Assembly (NCBI GenBank): GCA_029865445.1
Contig: JAOUGY010000022.1
Coordinates: forward strand, 1 to 20,706
Direction of reading: 5' to 3'
Origin: Acidimicrobiia bacterium
Lineage (GTDB): Bacteria > Actinomycetota > Acidimicrobiia > Spongiisociales > ZC4RG35
DNA: 20,706 nt
Below, piece by piece: positions 6,533-13,148 of this stretch. How positions within the stretch are numbered: the stretch's first letter is position 1; each line of letters starts with the position of its first letter. The position numbers and the translations under genes are program-made. The notes beneath the pieces were generated by a model. That model saw only the letters and a program-made list of their open reading frames with translations. It was not told the origin of the DNA and did no database searches.

Positions 6533-8797
6533 TCATGCACCGGCGGACGCGCGGTCCCCGGCAAGCGTCAGGTCTTCAGCAAGGGGAAGGGCGACCGTGA
6601 ACGTCGAACCGACGCCGACTCGCGAGTCGACCTCGATGCTGCCCCCGTGGTGTGCTGCGATCTCCTTGCATATCGCCAGCCCGAGCCCTGTCCCGCCGAT
6701 CCCAGCTGTGCGAGCCGTCTGCGCCCGGTGATAGCGGGTGAACATGAAGTCGAGATCCGCCGGAGCGATGCCGATTCCGTTGTCTGTGACCGAGAGCACC
6801 ACACGGTCGTCGGCGAGCCCAACCTCCACGATCACCGCACCTCCTTCCGGCGAGTACTTGATCGCATTCGTGACCAGGTTCTCCACTAAGCGGTGAAGCT
6901 CCGACCGATGGCCGAGCACCGGCGACGGCACACCCCGAATCAACAGATCCACGCCCTGCTGGCCCGCCCTGATCAGATGCAGCGACGCGACCTGGCGAGC
7001 GAGCCCGGCGATGTCGACGACTTCGACCGGAGTGGATCGGAGACGCCGTACCCGCTCCGTCTCGATCAGGTCTTCGACGAGCTCGCGGAGCTGGAGGGCA
7101 CCGGCACGCACGATCTGCACGAGTTGGGCGTCGATCCCGAGGCCTGCTTCGACGTCATCATCGAGCATCTCGCCGGCACCGGAGATGGCCACCAGCGGGT
7201 TCTTCAGGTCGTGAACGATATTGGCGACGAGCTCCGAGCGGGCCCGTTCCGCCCTCACCCGATCGCTCAGGTCCATGGCGATGGTGGAGTACATCTCGAT
7301 CTCGCCTGACTCTGAGCGGTGAGCGATGACGGTCTGGGCAACGGGTATCTCCTCGCCTTCGGGTCCAAGGTATGCGGAGTCGCCCTGCCACACGCCGTGT
7401 TCGCGGGCGGCAGGTATTGCCACGGTCCGTAACTGCTCGGCAGCCCACTCGGGCGAGAGCCCACCGACCTCGACGTCCGATGCCGGCCCGTCACCGAAAC
7501 CCGTCATGGCGCGAGCGCCCGGACTCAGGTAGCTGATCAGGCCTTCGGCCGTCGCGAATCCGATGAAGTTCGGAGACGCTTCGACGATCGCAGACAACTG
7601 CCGAATTCGGCGCGAGGCCTCGATGCTTTCGGAAATGTCGCGAGCGATGAGTACATAGGCGGGACCATCCTCCGAGTCGAATCGACCGGACCGAACGTCG
7701 AACGTGTGATCCACGCCGCCGATCGCTGCCTTGACCTCAATCGGCTCCTCCGCCTCGAGAAGTTCACTCACGGTATCGGCTCCGAACACGGCCGCCAGGC
7801 TCGACCCCGCTACGTGCCCGCCAAACACTTCTATTGCCGCACGGTTCTCGAGTTCGATTTGTCCCGACTTCGAGACAACGAGCACCGGACTGCGGGCTGC
7901 ATCGAAGACTTTCCCCAACTGATCCGCCAAGGTCTTGGATCGACGATGGATCCTGGCGACTGCGCCCGACGACAGCATCACCACCGCCGCGAACAGCTGC
8001 ATGCTGGCAACGTCGGTCGCTCCGGCACCCGTCGTGAAGGGTCCGTATCCGGCGATCGTGAGGTTCGCCATGATCACCGTCACAGCCGCTACCACCACCA
8101 TCAAATTGCGGCCACCGATGACGGTTGCGGCGATCATCATGATCGCCAGCGCCATGTACATGAGGGGCTGATCGACCGAGCCGGCAGCGAGAAACAGTGT
8201 GATCATCAGGGAACCCGCCCCGACGCCGACGACCACACTGCGCACAACTTCGGGCGTCAATCTCGAGGTCTGCCGATGGGCGACGGCTATGACAGCGGGG
8301 GCGAATATGAGGATCCCTATGGCATCGGCCTGGATCCAGGCGAGGCCGGTCGCCAAGGGCGCCATCCCCCCCGGGGCCGCCACCAGCAGTACGCCTAGGA
8401 GGGCCGCGGAGCTCCCACCGCCGACGGCCGCCACCACAACACGCCACAGGTTCCTCAGAGCTTCCAGGGGAGTCTCCTGCCCGTGATCGGGCCGCAATAT
8501 CGCGGTCCCGACTGCAGCGCCGACTCCCGCCGCAGCGGCGAAGCCCAGGGCAGCCCCCACCGGGGCACCCGTGGCGAGATTGACGACCACGTTCGCGAGA
8601 ACCACCACATACAACGTGGCGGATCGCTGGGACCGGCGCACGCAGGCGACCCCACCGACGGCGACGCCGGCTGCCGGCCAGATGATCGCCACGCCGAGTC
8701 CCGGGTCGACGAAGTAGCGGCCGAACACGGCGGCGACGGCGTATGCGGCACCTACGACCACAGGCGCCACGAGTCTTCTCCAGTTGAGCACGGACAT
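6533..8797 (-). CDS. MASE1-PAS-PAS sensor histidine kinase
   Basis: This is a membrane-bound sensor kinase of 754 residues. Residues about 8-285 are a multi-spanning hydrophobic region of MASE1 type (for example GLGVAIIWPAAGVAVGG and WIQADAIGILIFAPA). Two PAS-like domains follow (about 293-385 and 398-510). The HisKA domain has the phospho-acceptor His529 in NIVHDLKNPL. The ATPase domain has the N box ENLVTNAIKYSP (about 639-650), G1 DNGIGIAP and G2 GGTGLGLAI. No response regulator adjoins it, so it is an orphan kinase. MASE1 senses an unidentified small signal in other proteins. It is convergent with the TPP enzyme (20-bp gap) and divergent from the acyl-CoA dehydrogenase. The ATG at 8797 is the furthest upstream start available. 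An AGGAGG lies about 15 nt upstream, farther than usual. Confidence 0.92.
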   Translation of the reverse strand: MSVLNWRRLVAPVVVGAAYAVAAVFGRYFVDPGLGVAIIWPAAGVAVGGVACVRRSQRSATLYVVVLANVVVNLATGAPVGAALGFAAAAGVGAAVGTAILRPDHGQETPLEALRNLWRVVVAAVGGGSSAALLGVLLVAAPGGMAPLATGLAWIQADAIGILIFAPAVIAVAHRQTSRLTPEVVRSVVVGVGAGSLMITLFLAAGSVDQPLMYMALAIMMIAATVIGGRNLMVVVAAVTVIMANLTIAGYGPFTTGAGATDVASMQLFAAVVMLSSGAVARIHRRSKTLADQLGKVFDAARSPVLVVSKSGQIELENRAAIEVFGGHVAGSSLAAVFGADTVSELLEAEEPIEVKAAIGGVDHTFDVRSGRFDSEDGPAYVLIARDISESIEASRRIRQLSAIVEASPNFIGFATAEGLISYLSPGARAMTGFGDGPASDVEVGGLSPEWAAEQLRTVAIPAAREHGVWQGDSAYLGPEGEEIPVAQTVIAHRSESGEIEMYSTIAMDLSDRVRAERARSELVANIVHDLKNPLVAISGAGEMLDDDVEAGLGIDAQLVQIVRAGALQLRELVEDLIETERVRRLRSTPVEVVDIAGLARQVASLHLIRAGQQGVDLLIRGVPSPVLGHRSELHRLVENLVTNAIKYSPEGGAVIVEVGLADDRVVLSVTDNGIGIAPADLDFMFTRYHRAQTARTAGIGGTGLGLAICKEIAAHHGGSIEVDSRVGVGSTFTVALPLAEDLTLAGDRASAGA

Positions 8798-8840
8798 CGC
8801 ACTTCTCGTCGGCCTCCTGCATCATCTTCTCAAGCGGTTC

Positions 8841-8869
8841 TGTTCGACGAACAAGACCGACCGGTCGGT
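8841..8869. promoter_or_regulatory. Two adjacent dyad operators, including a perfect 14-bp palindrome
   Basis: TGTTCGACGAACA (8841-8853) is a 6+1+6 inverted repeat. ACCGACCGGTCGGT (8856-8869) is a perfect palindrome. They are 2 bp apart and sit just upstream of, and partly inside, the spacer expected for the TAACCT -10 box at 8873. Palindromes of this ACCGACCGGTCGGT type resemble operators of TetR-family regulators that control acyl-CoA metabolism, which suits the downstream acyl-CoA dehydrogenase. The regulator itself is not in the window. The site also lies upstream of the divergent kinase gene. Confidence 0.6.
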
Positions 8870-8872
8870 ATG

Positions 8873-8878
8873 TAACCT
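8873..8878 (+). promoter_or_regulatory. Putative -10 element (TAACCT) of the acyl-CoA dehydrogenase gene
   Basis: TAACCT fits TANNNT and begins 3 nt after the 14-bp palindrome. The GTG start at 8908 is 29 nt downstream and is preceded by GGAG (8899-8902). A repressor on the palindrome would block polymerase here. Confidence 0.45.
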
Positions 8879-8907
8879 CGACATGACAGGGACTAGATGG
8901 AGCAGCC

Positions 8908-10677
8908 GTGACCGAATACCGAGCACCTCTGAACGACATACGGTTCGTCCTCGAGAACATCGTCGACATCCAGGCGATCTCCGAGCTCAACGGATACCAA
9001 CACGCCGACCCCGAGACCGCCGCCGGGGTGCTCGCCGAGGCAGGTCGGTTCTTCTCAGAGGTGATCGCTCCGCTCAACGCGATCGGCGACCAACAGGGTT
9101 CGAGACTCGTCGACGGAGCGGTGGTGACGCCCGACGGATTCCGGGAGGCCTACTCGAAGTACGTCGAGTCCGGGTGGGCCGGGGTTCACATGCCCGAACA
9201 GTGGGGCGGCGGTGGTTTCCCGTATGCGGTGGGCATCGTCATTCAGGAGATGTTCAAGAGCGCAAACATGGCCTTCTCGCTCTGCCCGCTCCTCACCCAG
9301 GCCGCCATCGACGCACTCCTCGAACACGGATCGGACGAGCAGCGAGCCCTCTACCTGGAGAAACTCATTTCCGGGGAATGGACCGGAACCATGTGCCTGA
9401 CCGAGCCACATGCCGGGTCGGACGTCGGAGCGCTCAGCGCCAAGGCCGAACCCGTGGGCGACGGCACCTACGCGATCACGGGCCAGAAGATCTTCATCAC
9501 GTGGGGCGACCAAGACCTCACCGACAACATCGTCCAGCTGGTCCTGGCCCGGACTCCGGGCGCCGGACCCGGCACCAAGGGCATCTCCTTGTTCATCGTG
9601 CCCAAGATTCTCGGCGACGGTGCACGCAACAGTTACGAAATCGTCTCGCTCGAACACAAGCTCGGTATCCACGCCTCCCCTACCTGCGTGATCTCGTTCG
9701 ACAAGGCCATCGGAACCCTCGTCGGGGAAGAGAACCAGGGCATGCGGTACATGTTCACGATGATGAACGCCGCTCGGATCGCGGTGGGCGTGGAGGGCCT
9801 GGCGATCGCCGAACGGGCCTATCAGAAGGCGACGGAGTACGCGCTAGAGCGGCGCCAGGGCCGAGCCGTGGGCACGGCCCCCGGGGAGAGTTCGCTCATC
9901 ATCGAACATCCCGACATCAGGCGGTCGCTGATGACCATGCGCTCGACCATCGAGGCGATGCGATGCCTGTTGTACGACACGGCGGGTGCCAGCGACGTCC
10001 AAGCGCATGGTGCCACCGACGAAGATCGAACTCGGGCGGGAGAACGCGTGGCGCTCATGACGCCGCTGTGCAAGGCGTGGTCGACGGATCGCGGGGTTGA
10101 ACTCGCCTCCATCGGACTCCAGGTGCACGGAGGGATGGGTTACGTAGAAGAAACCGGGGCAGCCCAGTACTACCGAGACGTCCGGATCGCACCCATCTAC
10201 GAGGGAACCAACGGCATCCAGGCGATCGACCTTGTCCTTCGCAAGCTGCCGATGCGCGACGGCGCCGTGGTTCGAGAATTGCTCGATGAGATGGTGGCCA
10301 CCGTGAACGATCCTGATCTGGATCCGGAAGTGGGTGCGGCACTCGAGATGGCGATCGCATCACTGCGCCGGGCGACCGAGGGGCTGTTGGGTCTGCTGGC
10401 GGAGAGCCGGTATGACGATGCCCTCGCCGGGGCGACCCCGTATCTCGACATGTTCGGCACCACCGTCGGTGGTTGGTACATGGCGAGGAGTCTCGCTTCG
10501 GCCCAAAGGCTCATCGCCCATGGGTCGGCAGATGGCCCCTACCTCCAATCAAAGACCACATCCGCCCGCTTCTATTGCACCCAACTCCTTCCGAGAGCCG
10601 CCGGGCACGAGCAGGCCGTGCTCGCGGGCGCCGGTCCTCTTTTTGCCATAGACGCCGACAGTCTCACCGTCCGGTGA
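8908..10677 (+). CDS. Acyl-CoA dehydrogenase, large FadE5/DmdC-like subfamily
   Basis: This is an FAD-dependent enzyme that introduces the alpha-beta double bond in acyl-CoAs, passing electrons to ETF. The 589-residue length and the N-terminus (MTEYRAPLNDIRFVLEN) are characteristic of the long subfamily that includes mycobacterial FadE5 and 3-methylmercaptopropionyl-CoA dehydrogenase DmdC. Visible motifs are CLTEPHAGSDVG and ITGQKIFITWGD in the FAD-binding middle domain, and GLQVHGGMGYVEE. APIYEGTNGIQA carries the probable catalytic base Glu432. An additional C-terminal domain (about 460-589) is also typical. The GTG start has GGAG (8899-8902) about 5 nt upstream. The exact substrate cannot be read. 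FabF follows after 33 bp but probably has its own promoter. The dyad operators upstream suggest repression lifted by an acyl-CoA ligand. Confidence 0.93.
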   Translation: MTEYRAPLNDIRFVLENIVDIQAISELNGYQHADPETAAGVLAEAGRFFSEVIAPLNAIGDQQGSRLVDGAVVTPDGFREAYSKYVESGWAGVHMPEQWGGGGFPYAVGIVIQEMFKSANMAFSLCPLLTQAAIDALLEHGSDEQRALYLEKLISGEWTGTMCLTEPHAGSDVGALSAKAEPVGDGTYAITGQKIFITWGDQDLTDNIVQLVLARTPGAGPGTKGISLFIVPKILGDGARNSYEIVSLEHKLGIHASPTCVISFDKAIGTLVGEENQGMRYMFTMMNAARIAVGVEGLAIAERAYQKATEYALERRQGRAVGTAPGESSLIIEHPDIRRSLMTMRSTIEAMRCLLYDTAGASDVQAHGATDEDRTRAGERVALMTPLCKAWSTDRGVELASIGLQVHGGMGYVEETGAAQYYRDVRIAPIYEGTNGIQAIDLVLRKLPMRDGAVVRELLDEMVATVNDPDLDPEVGAALEMAIASLRRATEGLLGLLAESRYDDALAGATPYLDMFGTTVGGWYMARSLASAQRLIAHGSADGPYLQSKTTSARFYCTQLLPRAAGHEQAVLAGAGPLFAIDADSLTVR

Positions 10678-10683
10678 ACCCGA

Positions 10684-10704
10684 CCACCGCCGGGGTGGCA
10701 CAAT
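10684..10704 (+). promoter_or_regulatory. Small inverted repeat and putative -10 (CACAAT) upstream of fabF
   Basis: CCACC (10684-10688) and GGTGG (10694-10698) form a 5-bp dyad directly followed by CACAAT (10699-10704), which ends 6 nt before the fabF ATG. The arrangement suits a near-leaderless promoter with an operator-like dyad in its spacer. The dyad could instead be the tail hairpin of the dehydrogenase mRNA, but no T-run follows. Confidence 0.3.
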
Positions 10705-10710
10705 GACCCG

Positions 10711-11877
10711 ATGGAGAAAAGACGGGTGGCCATCACCGGCATCGGGGTGGTGTCGGCGGCCGGCATAGGGATCGAATCGTTCTGGGCTGGGCTGTCGAAG
10801 CCGCCCGGGCAGGGACCGCACAGAATCACTGGTTGGGAGCCCGAGGAGTGGATCCCGCGGCGCGAGGCGCGGCGGATGGACCGATTCACCCAATTTGCGA
10901 TGGTGGCGGCCGCCGAGGCGCTCGAGATGGCTGGAGGGCTCGACCACGTCGATCCCGGTCGGGTGACCGTGTCGGTGGCAACCGGCATCGGCGGCCTGGA
11001 GGCGCTCGAAGACCTCATCCAGGGATCTGCGGTGGATGAGCCCCGCGTCTCGCCGATCCTCATTCCGATGATGATGTGCAATGCGGCAGCAGCGACGATC
11101 TCGATCAAGTACGGCTACGGCGGCCAAGCCTCGACCCCCGTGGTCGCTTGTGCGGCCGGCGCCCAAGCCATCTCCGATGCCCTCCGCCAGATCCAGTGGG
11201 GATACGCCGACGCGGCCGTGGCGGGAGGCGCGGAGGGTGCGATACGTCGCGCCACGATCGAAGGGTTCCTCGCCAGCAAGGCGCTGTCGCCCACCATGGT
11301 CGCCCGACCGTTCGACGGTGCCCGAGACGGTTTCGTCCTCGGGGAAGGTGCCGGCATCCTCATCCTCGAGGAGTACGAATCGGCGCGGCGTCGGGGCACC
11401 CCCATCATCGCCGAGTTGTTGGGCGCCGCTTCCACGGCCGACGCCCACCACATCACCGCTCCTCACCCCGAGGGTAACGGTGCCGAACGAGCCGTGCGGC
11501 TCGCCGTCGACGACGCCGGAATCTCCCTCGACCAGGTCGCGTATGTGAACGCGCACGGGACCGGGACCGACCTCAACGACCGTGCCGAAGGCCAGGTCGT
11601 GGCACGCGTCTGGCCCGGGCAGCAGCCGGCTGTGTCGTCCATCAAGGGGACGACCGGGCACGCGTTGGGTGCCTCAGGCGCCATCGAGGCCGTTGCCTCG
11701 GCGGCCGCCATCCAGCGCTTGGAGCTACCCCCCAATGTAGGTTTGAGCGACCTGGACGGTGCGATCCCTCTCGACGACGTGGTGACCGAATCCAGGTCGT
11801 GGGAGCCCGGCTATGTCGTCTCCAACTCGTTTGGATTCGGTGGCCACAACACCGTGTTGGTGTTCGGCCCCGCCTGA
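10711..11877 (+). CDS. fabF: Beta-ketoacyl-ACP synthase II (FabF type)
   Basis: This enzyme condenses malonyl-ACP with acyl-ACP in type II fatty-acid elongation in the cytosol. All elements of the Cys-His-His centre are present: Cys147 in VACAAGAQAI, His282 in NAHGTGTDLND and His317 in IKGTTGHALGASGAIEA. The preceding lysine of IKGTTGH is also there, as is the GFGGHN block near the C-terminus. At 388 residues it is slightly shorter than E. coli FabF (about 413). It starts with the usual RRVAITGIGVVSA. It follows the acyl-CoA dehydrogenase on the same strand and precedes the riboswitch. It could act in a specialised lipid or polyketide pathway instead of housekeeping synthesis, because no acyl-carrier protein, fabG or fabD lies nearby. 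Confidence 0.92.
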   Translation: MEKRRVAITGIGVVSAAGIGIESFWAGLSKPPGQGPHRITGWEPEEWIPRREARRMDRFTQFAMVAAAEALEMAGGLDHVDPGRVTVSVATGIGGLEALEDLIQGSAVDEPRVSPILIPMMMCNAAAATISIKYGYGGQASTPVVACAAGAQAISDALRQIQWGYADAAVAGGAEGAIRRATIEGFLASKALSPTMVARPFDGARDGFVLGEGAGILILEEYESARRRGTPIIAELLGAASTADAHHITAPHPEGNGAERAVRLAVDDAGISLDQVAYVNAHGTGTDLNDRAEGQVVARVWPGQQPAVSSIKGTTGHALGASGAIEAVASAAAIQRLELPPNVGLSDLDGAIPLDDVVTESRSWEPGYVVSNSFGFGGHNTVLVFGPA

Positions 11878-11892
11878 ATCCTCGGACATCCC

Positions 11893-11898
11893 TAGACT
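11893..11898 (+). promoter_or_regulatory. Putative -10 element (TAGACT) of the thiBPQ operon
   Basis: TAGACT fits TANNNT. Transcription starting 6-8 nt downstream would begin just before the first nucleotides of the TPP aptamer, as expected for a riboswitch leader. No clear -35 box was found. Confidence 0.5.
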
Positions 11899-11905
11899 GA
11901 CGTCC

Positions 11906-11999
11906 GACAAACGGGAGCTCGGTGAGACCGGGCTGAGAGGGAGCCTGCGGAGGCTCCGACCGTCGAACCTGATCCGGGTAATGCCGGCGCAGGGAAGAC
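11906..11999 (+). ncRNA. TPP riboswitch (THI-box aptamer)
   Basis: The conserved core is complete and in order: CTGAGA (11933-11938), ACCTGAT (11967-11973), GGGTAATGCC (11976-11985) and GCAGGGAAG (11989-11997). Helix P2 is ACGG (11911-11914) with CCGT (11960-11963). P3 is CTCGGT/ACCGGG (with a G-U pair) closing a short loop. An actinobacterial-type P3a insert, GGAGCC/GGCTCC, lies between CTGAGA and the P2 3' strand. P5 can form between CCGG and CCGG-type arms around the GGTAATGCC loop. Thiamine diphosphate binds this aptamer, and here it heads a thiamine importer operon, the classic arrangement for feedback control of uptake. Identification is from motif and helix agreement. Confidence 0.95.
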
Positions 12000-12012
12000 T
12001 CAGCCGATCCCC

Positions 12013-12041
12013 TCGCTCCCGACGTAGATCAGAAGGAGCGA
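12013..12041 (+). promoter_or_regulatory. Shine-Dalgarno-sequestering hairpin (riboswitch expression platform)
   Basis: TCGCTCC (12013-12019) pairs perfectly over 7 bp with GGAGCGA (12035-12041), which contains the GGAG ribosome site of thiB (ATG at 12045). GCTCCCG (12015-12021) can instead pair over 7 bp with CGGGAGC (12 nt into the leader, 11912-11918), which includes part of P2. TPP binding would hold P2 and so free the sequestering strand, giving translational OFF. The switching model is inference from the complementarity. Confidence 0.65.
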
Positions 12042-12044
12042 ACA

Positions 12045-13094
12045 ATGTCGAAGAGACTTGCCGCCTCGCTGCTCGTCGTCGGGATGACCCTCGTGGCATG
12101 TGCCGGCGAGGAGACGACATCCGCAACCGGCGGCGACACACCCGAGTCGATCCGCGTGGTGACGCACGACTCGTTTGCCGCCGGGGTGAACGATGACACC
12201 TTCGCCGGCTTCACCGCAGAGACCGGCATCGAAGTCGAAGTGTTTCCGGCGGGCGACGCCGGCGCCATGGTCAACCAACTCGTACTGACCAAAGACGATC
12301 CGATCGGCGATGTGGTGTTCGGAGTCGATGACACCTTCCTCTCGAGGGCGCTGGAGGCAGACGTCTTCACCGTGCACGAATCGAAGCATCTGCCGGACGT
12401 CGACCCGTCGCTACAGCTCGACCCCGAGCATCGGGTCACTCCCATCGACTTCGGCGACGTGTGCATCAACTACGACAAGGCCGAGGTCTCGATCCCCCCG
12501 AGCTCACTCGACGACCTCCTCACCGAGGACTGGACTGGAACCCTGGTCGTCGAGAACCCGGCGACCTCGTCGCCCGGGCTGGCCTTCCTCCTGGCGACCA
12601 TCGCCGAGTACGGTGATCCGGGGTTCGAGGAGTACTGGCAGGGGCTTGTGGCCAACGGGGTGGAGGTGGTTGGTGACTGGGACACCGCCTACTACGCCTC
12701 GTTCACCCGATACGGGGGCGAGCGGCCATTGGTGGTCTCGTACGCATCGTCCCCACCCGCCGAAGTGGTTTTTGCCGAGGAGCCGCTCTCGGAGGCTCCC
12801 ACCGGCGTGATGCTGGACGGGTGCTACCGCCAGATCGAGTTCGCAGGTGTCCTCGAGGGAACCGGCCGGGAGGGTCCGGCAGGCCAACTGGTCGACTTCA
12901 TGCTGTCGCCCGAGTTCCAGGCGCAGATCCCTCTGACCTGGTTCGTGTTCCCCGCGAACACCACCGTTGAGCTGCCCCCGGAGTTCGTCGATCACACGAC
13001 CCTCCCGGAGGCACCCGCCTCGGTCGATGCCGCCGAGATCGACACCAATCGCGAACGCTGGATCGAGACGTGGACCGACATCGTCCTCGGCTGA
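12045..13094 (+). CDS. thiB: Thiamine ABC transporter substrate-binding lipoprotein
   Basis: This is the extracytoplasmic thiamine, thiamine-phosphate and TPP receptor of the ThiBPQ importer. The 349-residue protein starts with a lipoprotein signal whose lipobox LVAC ends at Cys19. The mature part follows E. coli ThiB/TbpA closely. It has VVTHDSFAAG near the start, IGDVVFGVDDTFLSRAL, PIDFGDVCINYDK, then NPATSSPGLAFLLATI (compare DPRTSTPGLGLLL), and WDTAYYASFTRYGGERPLVVSYASSPP. Toward the end are SPEFQAQIPLTWFVFPAN and ERWIETW. The ribosome site AGAAGGAG (12031-12038) lies 6 nt before ATG and is predicted to be masked by the riboswitch platform. A 21-bp stem-loop begins 3 nt after the stop codon, at the border with the permease gene. 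Confidence 0.94.
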   Translation: MSKRLAASLLVVGMTLVACAGEETTSATGGDTPESIRVVTHDSFAAGVNDDTFAGFTAETGIEVEVFPAGDAGAMVNQLVLTKDDPIGDVVFGVDDTFLSRALEADVFTVHESKHLPDVDPSLQLDPEHRVTPIDFGDVCINYDKAEVSIPPSSLDDLLTEDWTGTLVVENPATSSPGLAFLLATIAEYGDPGFEEYWQGLVANGVEVVGDWDTAYYASFTRYGGERPLVVSYASSPPAEVVFAEEPLSEAPTGVMLDGCYRQIEFAGVLEGTGREGPAGQLVDFMLSPEFQAQIPLTWFVFPANTTVELPPEFVDHTTLPEAPASVDAAEIDTNRERWIETWTDIVLG

Positions 13095-13096
13095 CC

Positions 13097-13148
13097 CCGA
13101 AATTGCGTAGCTGAGTTGCATATGTGGAACTCAGCTACGCAATTTCGG
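13097..13148 (+). repeat. 21-bp perfect inverted repeat (stem-loop) at the thiB-thiP junction
   Basis: The left arm 13097-13117 and right arm 13128-13148 are perfect complements over 21 bp. The 10-nt spacer is GCATATGTGG. The core of each arm reads TTGCGTAGCTGAG and CTCAGCTACGCAA. The thiP ATG (13122-13124) falls in the loop, and the right arm encodes the first residues of ThiP. The loop looks like a degraded CCACATATGTGG, so the original unit may have been one long palindrome. The arms are less GC-rich than the surrounding genes. It may be a copy of a repetitive palindromic element, an mRNA-stabilising structure, or both. Confidence 0.9.

Noticed and set aside
6521..6533. Terminator between the convergent TPP enzyme and kinase genes (ACCGT/ACGGT)
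   Set aside because: The stem is only 5 bp with a 3-nt loop and no T-run, too weak to call.
8841..8853. LexA/SOS box
   Set aside because: The dyad is GTTCG-A-CGAAC, the reverse half-site order and wrong spacing for the actinobacterial GAAC-N4-GTTC box.
7764..9077. A 437-codon minus-strand frame overlapping the MASE1 kinase and the divergent promoter
   Set aside because: It is a different frame of the same strand as the kinase, crosses the operator region and has an Arg/Gly-rich translation without motifs.
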